Shown: one piece after another, positions 9,648 through 20,938 of the stretch | Layout of the letters: the number at the start of each line of letters is the position of its first letter | Position numbering within the stretch: position 1 is the stretch's first letter | Source of the DNA: Hygrocybe punicea | Taxonomy: Eukaryota > Basidiomycota > Agaricomycetes > Agaricales > Hygrophoraceae | Direction: 5' to 3' | Assembly (NCBI GenBank): GCA_963556145.1 | Contig: OY744466.1 | Location: 4,216,001 to 4,280,000 of the forward strand | Length of the DNA: 64,000 nt | Position numbers and translations under genes: made by a program | The notes under the pieces: generated by a model | The model's input: the letters and a program-made list of their open reading frames with translations, nothing else | Told to the model about the DNA's origin: nothing | Databases searched by the model: none

Positions 9648-12600
9648 GCGCACTAGATGACGGAGACATCGCGCTAGTAATAGTGCACGACGAACATACC
9701 AACGCTATGTACATTGAATCTTATACCCATTTAGCGGACTCGTCGTCTTCGTCTACAGTTCCCCATGTCTATCTTTCCACCTGCGATTTTCCTAATGGTT
9801 CCCCGTCTACTCCAGTATGCTCAACCTCTGTTTCTCCTTCGTCGACAGATCCCTTGTCATCCTTTTCCTATTCAGCTTCATCCGCGTTTCCTTCTACACT
9901 ATCAGATGATTTCGCTAGCATTTTCGCCGCCCAAAAGAAAGTCTACAAGCCCGTCGCTCGCAAGGTCAAGCCTGTCATCACTGAACTCCCCGACAAATTC
10001 CGTATAAAACGTAAAATCACTGGCGATCCGCTTGCCAAACTTCCTGACCTCAATCCGAATCCTCCACCTTTCGTCCCCACAGACCGCTACACGCAGGAAC
10101 GTCACGATGCGTTCGACAAAGTTCACAAAGGCGACTTCCTCTGGCCGGCTGAGCGCACACTAATGCACGACTTTATACGCAAACAAGAGAAAGGTTTCGT
10201 GTGGACTGACAACGAGCGCGGAAGATTTCGCACTGATTTCTTTCCACCCGTCGAGTTTCCCGTATTACCACACACTCCCTGGGTCCAGCGCAACATTCCT
10301 ATTCCTCCTGGTATTTATGAGGAAGTATGCAATATTATTCGCCGTAAAATCGAAGCCAAAGTCTACGAACCCTCGAACTCCTCCTATCGCTCGCGTTGGT
10401 TTATGGTTCTGAAGAAAGGTGGTAAAACGCTTCGCATCGTTCACAGTCTCGAGCCTCTTAATGCAGTGACCATCGCGCATTCTGGCGTACCTCCTATCCC
10501 CGAACACATGGCCGAACAGTTCGCTGGCCGATCCTGTGGCGCCTGCTTTGATTTATACGTCGGATATGACGAGTGACCTATCGCCGAGTCCTCGCGCGAC
10601 TATACCACCTTCCAAACACCTTTCGGAGCGTTGCGACTTGTTACTCTACCTATGGGATGGACAAATTCAGTCCCGATATTCCATGACGACGTTACTTTCA
10701 TCCTGCAACCCGAGATCCTGCAGTGGACGATACCTTACATCAACGATGTCCCAGTCAAAGGCCCTAAATCGTCCTATCTCCTACACGACGGCACTTACGA
10801 AACTATCGCCGCAAACCTGGGGATTCGCCGCTTCGTCTGGGAACATTTCACTACACTTAATCGCATTGTCCAACGCATGAAATACTGTGGGGGAACCTTT
10901 TCCGCCTTCAAGTCTACACTCTGCGCTCCTGAAATCACAGTAGTAGGCCATCGCTGCACAACAAACGGCCGTTTACCCGACAAAGAGAAACTAGCCACGA
11001 TTCGTAACTGGGGCCCTTGCCACAACCTGTCCGACGTCCGCTCGTTCCTTGGTACAGTAGGCGTTCTTCGAATCTTTATCCGCAACTTCACACAACATGC
11101 GCATCATCTTGTTAAACTCACGTGCAAAGACGCACCCTTCGAATTTGGTCCCGACCAGATCGCCGCTCAGGCAGACCTGAAACAAGCTGTTCTCGATTCA
11201 CCTGCGCTTCGTCCGATCGACTACACTTCAAATTCGCCGGTCATTCTTGCTGTCGACACATCCTACATTGCTGTTGGATACATCCTCTGTCAATGTGATC
11301 CCGACAACCCTTCTCGCTGTTTCTACAACCGCTTTGGTTCTATCACACTAAATGATCGCGAATCGCTTCTCTCAACCTAAACTAGAAATCTTCGGTCTTT
11401 ATCGCGTGCTCTGCGACCTGCGGCTGTACTTAATCGGCGTTTGTAATCTCGTGGTCGAGGTAGACGCGCGCTACATCACAGGCATGCTACGCAACCCAGA
11501 CATCGCGCCAAGTGCTAGCGTTAACCGCTGGATCGCCACGATTCTCACTTTCCACTGCACTATAGTCCACATCCCGGGTATGCACCACGGCCCGGATGGT
11601 CTTTCAAGGCGTGTACAACAACCTCTGGATTCTCCGCCAGAAAAGGACAGCGTAGAAGAAACTGAAGACTGGATCGACCGCCTCTATGGTTTCACGCATA
11701 TGATCAATACTCCTCATCCGTCCCTGCGTTCGTTGCGATCTTGTTCCGCTTTCGCCGCGCTCGTGACTGGGGACAGTCACCATTTCAGTGAGGAGGAAGG
11801 ATCCAATCCTACGCTTACCTACGACAACGTACCGCGCACTGACGCTGCTCGCAGAGAAGATGATCGCATAACCCTAGTAAAGAAATGGCTCAGCGACTTA
11901 GATCGCCCGATCGGCCTCGCCGATTCCGACTACGCGACCTTCATCCGATACTGTACAGACTTTTTCCTTGATGGAACTAGACTATGGCGCAAAGACCAGA
12001 ATGGTGCGCACAAGTTAGTCATATCGCGCGATCACCGAACATCAATTATGCGACAAGCCCACGACGAAGTAGGACACAAAGGATTTTATGCAACTCGCGC
12101 TATGATCGCAGAACACTTCTGGTGGCCACACATGCAAGCCGATATTCACTGGTTCGTTCGCACATGCCATCTTTGCCAGCTTCACCAATCCCGTCAGGTT
12201 CTCATTCCCCCTGTTGTCGCAACGCCCGCCCCACTTTTCGCCAAAATATTCATTGACACGATGCACTTACCGACATCTAGCGGATACAAATATATAATCC
12301 AAGGACGCTGTTCGCTTACTCAGTACCCCGAATTCAGAATGCTTCGCAACGAAAACGCTTGCGCAATCAGAGATTGGATATTCGAAGATATTCTCTGTCG
12401 ATGGGGTTCTCTCCGCGAAATCGTTACAGACAACGGACCCGCGCTCATCAAATCTCTCACTTATCTTTCGAAGCGATACCGCGTTAACCACATTCGCATC
12501 TCCGGCTACAATTCCCGCGCAAACGGTCTCGTGGAACGACCGCACTACGACGTTCGACAATCTCTCTTCAAAGCTGCGGACGGCGACCAGTTTAGATGGG

Positions 12601-13148
12601 CCAATGTGACGTACTCGGTATTTTGGGCCGAACGTATCACTATCCGACGACGAATGGGCTGCTCACCTTACTTCGCAGCGACTGGCGCTCATCCCCTATT
12701 ACCACTCGACATCGTAGAAGCAACATACCTTCAACCCCCGCCGGATTCAGTCCTATCCTCTACAGACCTGATTGCGCGACGCGCGATCGCACTCCAAAAA
12801 CGTAGCGACGATATTAATCGCATATACTCGCAAGTTTACGACGCTCACCGGAAAGCGGCACAACATTTCGAAAAGCAACACGCGAAGACGATTCACAACT
12901 TCGATTTCAAAAGCGGTGACTTAGTACTCATTCGCAACACACAGATAGAGAAAGCGCTAAACCGGAAAATGCGCCCGCGGTATCTTGGTCCCCTCATTGT
13001 TATTTCGCGCAACTTTGGCGGCGCTTACATTCTCTGCGAACTTGATGGATCTGTCTTTCACCGACCAATCACAGCGTTTCGAGTAGTCCCCTATTTTGCT
13101 CGCAGTTCAATCTCACTCCCGCCGCACTTCCTCGATATTCCTGCGTAA
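9533..13148 (+). pseudogene. Gypsy pol (RT-RNase H-integrase), left arm, several lesions
   Basis: It is in the -1 frame relative to gag-protease. The reverse transcriptase spans about 10,180-10,900. An in-frame TGA at 10574-10576 interrupts it, and the catalytic YxDD box reads YIND (about 10,735), losing one metal-binding Asp. RNase H follows (VDTS near 11,255; VDARYITG near 11,460). A frameshift of about 2 nt near 11,365 separates it from the downstream ORF. The integrase has an HHCC zinc motif (H...H, CHLC near 12,160) and a DDE core (IDTMHLP near 12,250, TDNGPA near 12,425, VERPH near 12,530). A GPY/F-type module follows (MRPRYLGP near 12,970). No chromodomain was seen. TAA at 13146 may itself be nonsense, since an acidic tail stays open to about 13,230. 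Confidence 0.92.
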
Positions 13149-13516
13149 CGACTAAACGAACTCGAAAACACTTCCGACGACGATCAACCTCCTGAAGCAC
13201 AGGAACCCGGTTCTGATGTTGACGACGATTGACTGAATTTCTTTGCTTCTCTTATTTTTACACTTATCGCTTATACCTTGTTTTTTTTTCTTTTATTGTA
13301 GCACGAGATTCAAGTCGCGATAAAAGCGAGACTTTTGTTGCGCAAGACTTCGTCTTTGCGGAGTTTTACGGCGATGATGATCTACTGAGCCTTTCCCCTA
13401 GATAAGTTTATATTTGTTTCTTCCGCTTCTTCCGCTTCCTGTGACTTTTTTTTTCGATTCGAGAGCAGACAAATTATTATTAATACATATATGAAAACAG
13501 CTAAAAAGGTTTTACA
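13149..13516 (+). other. Gypsy 3' tail without an LTR, left arm
   Basis: A T-rich 3' region of the element ends at TTTTACA (13516), where the two arms stop being complementary. It contains no copy of the 838-bp LTR, although a full gypsy element should have one here. The same absence holds in the mirror at 14375-14742. Confidence 0.75.
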
Positions 13517-14329
13517 GGTTGGTGAAGGAGGCTGCGGACAGAGCTGCGGAGCAAAAGGAACGCGCCAAGGTCCTATATGCGCGGTTCCTGCACAAAGAGA
13601 TCACACAGGACGAAATGGCCAGGTTGATGACGGGGTCGAACAAGGGGGACGGGGGTAGCGAGACGGAAGCGGGCTCGCAGGGGGAAGAGGAGATAGGATT
13701 CGAAACGGAATACAAAGGGCAGGGGGGGCCGTCAAAAAAGCGCAGGAGGGTCGGTCCCGGGAAGGACCTTCGTGATGTCCAAGGCAAGGTAAGTAACTAG
13801 TCAAACTTTACTATTCATCTGTACTCATGAAAACTTCGTAGTGCGATCGTTGCCGCGCAGCGAGGGCGGCTGACGTCGTTTGCGAGTTCGACGAGCAGGA
13901 CCTGCGGTGCAGGAGGTGCCGCGATGCGAAGCAAGGATGCTTTTGGAACGGGGTGAACCGGATGGGGCAGAGGAAATGCGGGCGGAGCACGCCGAGGAAG
14001 CCGGTTTCCAGCAAAGGTCGTGCGGACAAGGGAAAGGCGCGGGTGGATAAGGGGAAAGAGAGGGAGAGAAACCAGCCGCCCCCCCGAGGTAAGTCGCTAA
14101 AACGACAGGGTATCGAACGCGCTGACTGACCATCATAGCCTATATTGGTACCCGTCCGCCACGAAGTGTGCGGGTCATGGACGTGGAAGTGCGGAAACGC
14201 GTGTTACGGGAAGAGATCGCGGTGATCGAAGAACGGGTCGCGGTGTGGGTGAGAGCGCAAACCGAAATGAGGCAGGAGCTGGCGCAGCTGGAGGACGAGG
14301 AGGAGGAGTACGGCGAATATGAGGAGTAA
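13517..14329 (+). CDS. Cysteine-cluster (Zn2Cys6-like) protein at the centre of the palindrome, 5' truncated
   Basis: Three exons are readable: to 13788, 13842-14088 and 14139-14329, with stop TAA at 14327. Introns are 53 and 50 nt with GTAAGT donors at both. Exon 1 is Lys/Glu-rich (coiled-coil-like), then Gly/Glu-rich, then KKRRR, a possible nuclear localisation signal. Exon 2 carries C-X2-C-X9-C-X8-C-X2-C-X6-C, close to a fungal binuclear zinc cluster. Exon 3 is a Glu/Val-rich helix ending in an acidic tail. No ATG precedes the open frame: a TTTTACAG acceptor-like sequence at the arm boundary suggests the first exon was lost at the palindrome junction. Small proteins of this style are common near agaricomycete repeats. 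Function as a DNA-binding protein is inference. Confidence 0.6.
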
Positions 14330-14374
14330 ATGGGAGAAGGTGCGAAAACGCGCGCGCGCCATCTGTGTTATATA

Positions 14375-14742
14375 TGTAAAACCTTTTTAGCTGTTTTCAT
14401 ATATGTATTAATAATAATTTGTCTGCTCTCGAATCGAAAAAAAAAGTCACAGGAAGCGGAAGAAGCGGAAGAAACAAATATAAACTTATCTAGGGGAAAG
14501 GCTCAGTAGATCATCATCGCCGTAAAACTCCGCAAAGACGAAGTCTTGCGCAACAAAAGTCTCGCTTTTATCGCGACTTGAATCTCGTGCTACAATAAAA
14601 GAAAAAAAAACAAGGTATAAGCGATAAGTGTAAAAATAAGAGAAGCAAAGAAATTCAGTCAATCGTCGTCAACATCAGAACCGGGTTCCTGTGCTTCAGG
14701 AGGTTGATCGTCGTCGGAAGTGTTTTCGAGTTCGTTTAGTCG
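14375..14742 (-). other. Gypsy 3' tail without an LTR, right arm
   Basis: Mirror of 13149-13516, starting TGTAAAA at the spacer. Again there is no inner LTR. The 45 bases between the cargo stop codon and this point include a CG-alternating run (about 14348-14359) and nothing else recognisable. Confidence 0.75.
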
Positions 14743-17700
14743 TTACGCAGGAATATCGAGGAAGTGCGGCGGGAGTGAGATTGAACTGCGAGCAAAATAG
14801 GGGACTACTCGAAACGCTGTGATTGGTCGGTGAAAGACAGATCCATCAAGTTCGCAGAGAATGTAAGCGCCGCCAAAGTTGCGCGAAATAACAATGAGGG
14901 GACCAAGATACCGCGGGCGCATTTTCCGGTTTAGCGCTTTCTCTATCTGTGTGTTGCGAATGAGTACTAAGTCACCGCTTTTGAAATCGAAGTTGTGAAT
15001 CGTCTTCGCGTGTTGCTTTTCGAAATGTTGTGCCGCTTTCCGGTGAGCGTCGTAAACTTGCGAGTATATGCGATTAATATCGTCGCTACGTTTTTGGAGT
15101 GCGATCGCGCGTCGCGCAATCAGGTCTGTAGAGGATAGGACTGAATCCGGCGGGGGTTGAAGGTATGTTGCTTCTACGATGTCGAGTGGTAATAGGGGAT
15201 GAGCGCCAGTCGCTGCGAAGTAAGGTGAGCAGCCCATTCGTCGTCGGATAGTGATACGTTCGGCCCAAAATACCGAGTACGTCACATTGGCCCATCTAAA
15301 CTGGTCGCCGTCCGCAGCTTTGAAGAGAGATTGTCGAACGTCGTAGTGCGGTCGTTCCACGAGACCGTTTGCGCGGGAATTGTAGCCGGAGATGCGAATG
15401 TGGTTAACGCGGTATCGCTTCGAAAGATAAGTGAGAGATTTGATGAGCGCGGGTCCGTTGTCTGTAACGATTTCGCGGAGAGAACCCCATCGACAGAGAA
15501 TATCTTCGAATATCCAATCTCTGATTGCGCAAGCGTTTTCGTTGCGAAGCATTCTGAATTCGGGGTACTGAGTAAGCGAACAGCGTCCTTGGATTATATA
15601 TTTGTATCCGCTAGATGTCGGTAAGTGCATCGTGTCAATGAATATTTTGGCGAAAAGTGGGGCGGGCGTTGCGACAACAGGGGGAATGAGAACCTGACGG
15701 GATTGGTGAAGCTGGCAAAGATGGCATGTGCGAACGAACCAGTGAATATCGGCTTGCATGTGTGGCCACCAGAAGTGTTCTGCGATCATAGCGCGAGTTG
15801 CATAAAATCCTTTGTGTCCTACTTCGTCGTGGGCTTGTCGCATAATTGATGTTCGGTGATCGCGCGATATGACTAACTTGTGCGCACCATTCTGGTCTTT
15901 GCGCCATAGTCTAGTTCCATCAAGGAAAAAGTCTGTACAGTATCGGATGAAGGTCGCGTAGTCGGAATCGGCGAGGCCGATCGGGCGATCTAAGTCGCTG
16001 AGCCATTTCTTTACTAGGGTTATGCGATCATCTTCTCTGCGAGCAGCGTCAGTGCGCGGTACGTTGTCGTAGGTAAGCGTAGGATTGGATCCTTCCTCCT
16101 CACTGAAATGGTGACTGTCCCCAGTCACGAGCGCGGCGAAAGCGGAACAAGATCGCAACGAACGCAGGGACGGATGAGGAGTATTGATCATATGCGTGAA
16201 ACCATAGAGGCGGTCGATCCAGTCTTCAGTTTCTTCTACGCTGTCCTTTTCTGGCGGAGAATCCAGAGGTTGTTGTACACGCCTTGAAAGACCATCCGGG
16301 CCGTGGTGCATACCCGGGATGTGGACTATAGTGCAGTGGAAAGTGAGAATCGTGGCGATCCAGCGGTTAACGCTAGCACTTGGCGCGATGTCTGGGTTGC
16401 GTAGCATGCCTGTGATGTAGCGCGCGTCTACCTCGACCACGAGATTACAAACGCCGATTAAGTACAGCCGCAGGTCGCAGAGCACGCGATAAAGACCGAA
16501 GATTTCTAGTTTAGGTTGAGAGAAGCGATTCGCGATCATTTAGTGTGATAGAACCAAAGCGGTTGTAGAAACAGCGAGAAGGGTTGTCGGGATCACATTG
16601 ACAGAGGATGTATCCAACAGCAATGTAGGATGTGTCGACAGCAAGAATGACCGGCGAATTTGAAGTGTAGTCGATCGGACGAAGCGCAGGTGAATCGAGA
16701 ACAGCTTGTTTCAGGTCTGCCTGAGCGGCGATCTGGTCGGGACCAAATTCGAAGGGTGCGTCTTTGCACGTGAGTTTAACAAGATGATGCGCATGTTGTG
16801 TGAAGTTGCGGATAAAGATTCGAAGAACGCCTACTGTACCAAGGAACGAGCGGACGTCGGACAGGTTGTGGCAAGGGCCCCAGTTACGAATCGTGGCTAG
16901 TTTCTCTTTGTCGGGTAAACGGCCGTTTGTTGTGCAGCGATGGCCTACTACTGTGATTTCAGGAGCGCAGAGTGTAGACTTGAAGGCGGAAAAGGTTCCC
17001 CCACAGTATTTCATGCGTTGGACAATGCGATTAAGTGTAGTGAAATGTTCCCAGACGAAGCGGCGAATCCCCAGGTTTGCGGCGATAGTTTCGTAAGTGC
17101 CGTCGTGTAGGAGATAGGACGATTTAGGGCCTTTGACTGGGACATCGTTGATGTAAGGTATCGTCCACTGCAGGATCTCGGGTTGCAGGATGAAAGTAAC
17201 GTCGTCATGGAATATCGGGACTGAATTTGTCCATCCCATAGGTAGAGTAACAAGTCGCAACGCTCCGAAAGGTGTTTGGAAGGTGGTATAGTCGCGCGAG
17301 GACTCGGCGATAGGTCACTCGTCATATCCGACGTATAAATCAAAGCAGGCGCCACAGGATCGGCCAGCGAACTGTTCGGCCATGTGTTCGGGGATAGGAG
17401 GTACGCCAGAATGCGCGATGGTCACTGCATTAAGAGGCTCGAGACTGTGAACGATGCGAAGCGTTTTACCACCTTTCTTCAGAACCATAAACCAACGCGA
17501 GCGATAGGAGGAGTTCGAGGGTTCGTAGACTTTGGCTTCGATTTTACGGCGAATAATATTGCATACTTCCTCATAAATACCAGGAGGAATAGGAATGTTG
17601 CGCTGGACCCAGGGAGTGTGTGGTAATACGGGAAACTCGACGGGTGGAAAGAAATCAGTGCGAAATCTTCCGCGCTCGTTGTCAGTCCACACGAAACCTT

Positions 17701-18358
17701 TCTCTTGTTTGCGTATAAAGTCGTGCATTAGTGTGCGCTCAGCCGGCCAGAGGAAGTCGCCTTTGTGAACTTTGTCGAACGCATCGTGACGTTCCTGCGT
17801 GTAGCGGTCTGTGGGGACGAAAGGTGGAGGATTCGGATTGAGGTCAGGAAGTTTGGCAAGCGGATCGCCAGTGATTTTACGTTTTATACGGAATTTGTCG
17901 GGGAGTTCAGTGATGACAGGCTTGACCTTGCGAGCGACGGGCTTGTAGACTTTCTTTTGGGCGGCGAAAATGCTAGCGAAATCATCTGATAGTGTAGAAG
18001 GAAACGCGGATGAAGCTGAATAGGAAAAGGATGACAAGGGATCTGTCGACGAAGGAGAAACAGAGGTTGAGCATACTGGAGTAGACGGGGAACCATTAGG
18101 AAAATCGCAGGTGGAAAGATAGACATGGGGAACTGTAGACGAAGACGACGAGTCCGCTAAATGGGTATAAGATTCAATGTACATAGCGTTGGTATGTTCG
18201 TCGTGCACTATTACTAGCGCGATGTCTCCGTCATCTAGTGCGCTCAGTTCCCCTTGTTGATAAAAACCGAGGACGAGTGTAGGGGTACGCCGCGCCATCG
18301 TGCTTCGCTTCGAGGGTACGTTGGAATTGTCGCCGATCTGTTCGAATTTGGATCGCAT
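14743..18358 (-). pseudogene. Gypsy pol, right arm, same lesions as left arm
   Basis: Mirror copy of pol with identical breaks: the TGA inside the reverse transcriptase (mirror of 10574), the YIND catalytic box and the frameshift between the RNase H halves. All ORF boundaries reflect exactly onto the left arm. Sharing every disabling lesion shows both arms descend from an element that was already dead, or that both were copied from one defective template. Confidence 0.92.
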
Positions 18359-20892
18359 ATCGTAATCGTCTGGTCTTCATTGCGGTAATTCTTGACAACG
18401 CTTTCCGTTAGTACGTCGAACGGTCGTCCCAGGAGAATATGGTACGTGGGGTCACGGATGACATGCATCTGAAGGAAAAGCGTGATGTCGCCAATTTTAC
18501 AAGGAACATTCCGCGCGAGACCCAGGGACTGATCAATCGAACCATTCGCCGACTGCATATTGAGACGAATCGCCGGGTCGTAGGGAAGGCTAAACTGATG
18601 GCAGACGTCTTCTGACATTGCGACAATCTGAGAACCAGGGTCAATGATGCTACCGACTTGTTCTTGTCTGTCGACGAGTAAATTAACGGCGCGTAGAGCG
18701 TGCAATTCTTTTGCGACGGTAAGGATTTCAGGAATTTCGCCCGGCGAGAGACTCATGAGGTAGGTCTCATACGGGTCGGGAACAATGATGGGTTGCGGTT
18801 CAGCGGAGGCATTTTTGCAAGTGTTCTCGCATGACGCAAAAGGAAGTGGGTCGTCGGCGAAGATGTTAACTTTTACCGGTGATGTGCCAGGAGGTTGGAC
18901 TCGCTTGGGCGTAATATCATCGCGAAGTTTCGAACGACAGTCCGGAGAAATTGAGAACAATTCCATTGGTGTGAGCGTGACACAGGGAGCCGCCATAGAG
19001 CGCGAGTAAACCTCACTAATAATCTTAGAGTCCTGGATAGGGGCTTGAGTGCGATACGCGGGTTCTTTATCCTTAGATTGTTTTAACGGTGGACCTGCAA
19101 AATTACGTTCGTGTGGCGGGTGGTACGCGGTTTCCGGTGCGGATGCGAAGGGATGGATGGGCGGTTCTGCGGTAGGAGCGGGTGTCGCAGGCAAAGGGGC
19201 TTGTTGCACGGTTGATTGATCAGGCGTGGGCTGAGCGCATGGACGAGGTAAACCGGTGGTAGACGGGACAGGTTTGTGCTGATGAGAAATCTCTACACCG
19301 TCAAATTTTACCTTTTTAAGCGCGAATAGTTCGCGCTCCAGTTCTTCAATGCGCAAGTCGTTAGAGCTCATCGCCGACGCCAGGACGCTAGCGTGAACTG
19401 CAGGAGATACGCTATACATCATTTGACCGACATTGTTGGTACTGGTTTGTTGTGTCGCAGCTAATTGACTGGGATTGCGACGATGCCATTCATCGATGCG
19501 CTCCTTCATAGAATTGCCGGGTAATTGGCGCGGACAGAAAGCGCCAGAGGGTAGAACAATTTTCTTGTCGATATTTTCTCGGATGCGTCCAGCATTGATA
19601 TATTCAATCACATGTGGGCAGTTCGGCCTAAAGTGACCGGGTAGGTTGCAGAAGTGGCAATTGCCATTCGCCGCTGTCTCGGACTGAGTCGTTCTCATAG
19701 GGGGCGCATGAGCAGCGGTATGGGAGGTATGGGAGCATGGCGCAGAGCTTTTAGACGCGTGTGGATCCATAATTTTATTTACCGCTTGGACCACAGTATC
19801 AACGATGAGTGTGACATCGTCCCGTTTGATTGAAGAAGACTCGGAAGAGGTCGCAGACGTTGGTTTACCTTCCTTAGGCGCGTTCGTGGGACCGGTACCA
19901 TGAAGAACGAACTGCGCTGCCGCTTGGATTTCATGTAGCGGATAGGGGTCATCGGGAAAGTGATCAGGTAGCTTTAGCTGTAGTCGCTGCGTGACGCGCG
20001 TCCAGAGAGACTTTTGGAACCCGCGAATGTACGCGCGACTTTGCTCAGCTTCGGAGATGCGATTCTTTTTACAGAGAAATTTTGTGATAGTGAGGAATGC
20101 GCGATGATAAGCGCCAAGCTCTATGATGTTTGCGATTCCCGACTGATGTTGTTTCTTGACGAGTTTCTCCATATCCGATACAGACCATTTGCTCTCGTCT
20201 TCCGAACCAGGATAAAGCTTATACACAGCCTTTGTGAACTCTTCGTAAGTCGATGCCGGTTCATACTCGTCGAGCGATTCCCAAAGTTCGGCGGTGTCTA
20301 TGTTGAGATAGCGCAACGCATATCTCTTTTTGTCGACAGTGTCGGCTACTGCGCACGAATCGAATTGGGCCTCAAGCTCGTCAAAGTATTGGCGAAGTTC
20401 GCGCGGGTGCTCCGGCGAGAAGCTAGGAGCGGTATTATGACCACGAGCGGGCATTTGCGGTGGAGTCGCCATTGTTTGAGCTGCGGGTGGTGGTGTGGGT
20501 GGACGCGATGAGGTAGATGACGAGGGTGTGGAGCTTGGTAGAGCAGGAATAGAAGAATCGAGAGTGGATGTGGATGGTAAGTTAGAAAGTGGACCGGAAG
20601 AGGGGTCGGAAGTGTGTCGAGATAAAGAACTGCTAGCTGGTGTGGGAGATTGTGGATTGTAATCGCGCGGAGAATCGTGAAAATCTAGAGGCATGCGAGG
20701 TGAATGAGAACAAAATCGATGTGAGGTATCGTGTTCGGAATCGGAGGAACTTTCGGTGAGTTCGTCGAGATCGCTGTCGAAGTCGGGGATATTCTGAGAG
20801 GTTGTCGCACGTTGTTGCGCTTGACGCTGTACTGAGCTACGAGTACGATATCTGTTGGTAGCTATGGTGCTCGAACTAGACGCGTTAGTCAA
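18244..20892 (-). CDS. Gypsy gag-protease, right arm, open for 882 codons
   Basis: The reading frame is intact here, unlike the left arm. It contains the Ser/Pro-rich N terminus, the capsid-like region, the CCHC knuckle and a protease-like IIDPGSQIV, and continues 60 residues past the position of the left-arm stop before ending in FINKGN. It overlaps pol by about 115 nt in the -1 frame. I found no canonical X-XXY-YYZ slippery heptamer in the overlap, so the route to pol translation is not evident. It differs from the left arm by Met for Thr near residue 67 (ATG for ACG, a CpG C-to-T change). The linked pol is dead, so at most Gag could be made. Confidence 0.85.
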   Translation of the reverse strand: MTNASSSSTIATNRYRTRSSVQRQAQQRATTSQNIPDFDSDLDELTESSSDSEHDTSHRFCSHSPRMPLDFHDSPRDYNPQSPTPASSSLSRHTSDPSSGPLSNLPSTSTLDSSIPALPSSTPSSSTSSRPPTPPPAAQTMATPPQMPARGHNTAPSFSPEHPRELRQYFDELEAQFDSCAVADTVDKKRYALRYLNIDTAELWESLDEYEPASTYEEFTKAVYKLYPGSEDESKWSVSDMEKLVKKQHQSGIANIIELGAYHRAFLTITKFLCKKNRISEAEQSRAYIRGFQKSLWTRVTQRLQLKLPDHFPDDPYPLHEIQAAAQFVLHGTGPTNAPKEGKPTSATSSESSSIKRDDVTLIVDTVVQAVNKIMDPHASKSSAPCSHTSHTAAHAPPMRTTQSETAANGNCHFCNLPGHFRPNCPHVIEYINAGRIRENIDKKIVLPSGAFCPRQLPGNSMKERIDEWHRRNPSQLAATQQTSTNNVGQMMYSVSPAVHASVLASAMSSNDLRIEELERELFALKKVKFDGVEISHQHKPVPSTTGLPRPCAQPTPDQSTVQQAPLPATPAPTAEPPIHPFASAPETAYHPPHERNFAGPPLKQSKDKEPAYRTQAPIQDSKIISEVYSRSMAAPCVTLTPMELFSISPDCRSKLRDDITPKRVQPPGTSPVKVNIFADDPLPFASCENTCKNASAEPQPIIVPDPYETYLMSLSPGEIPEILTVAKELHALRAVNLLVDRQEQVGSIIDPGSQIVAMSEDVCHQFSLPYDPAIRLNMQSANGSIDQSLGLARNVPCKIGDITLFLQMHVIRDPTYHILLGRPFDVLTESVVKNYRNEDQTITICDPNSNRSATIPTYPRSEARWRGVPLHSSSVFINKGN

Positions 20893-20938
20893 AGGAGTGG
20901 TTTAAATGTTAAGTCCCCTCACGGTGGGCTCCAGAAAA

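Noticed and set aside
10265..17626. Minus-strand ORFs opposite gag-pol and their mirrors (for example 7380-7877 and 20014-20511)
   Set aside because: They are antisense shadows of the gypsy coding frames, identical in both arms, with no motifs.
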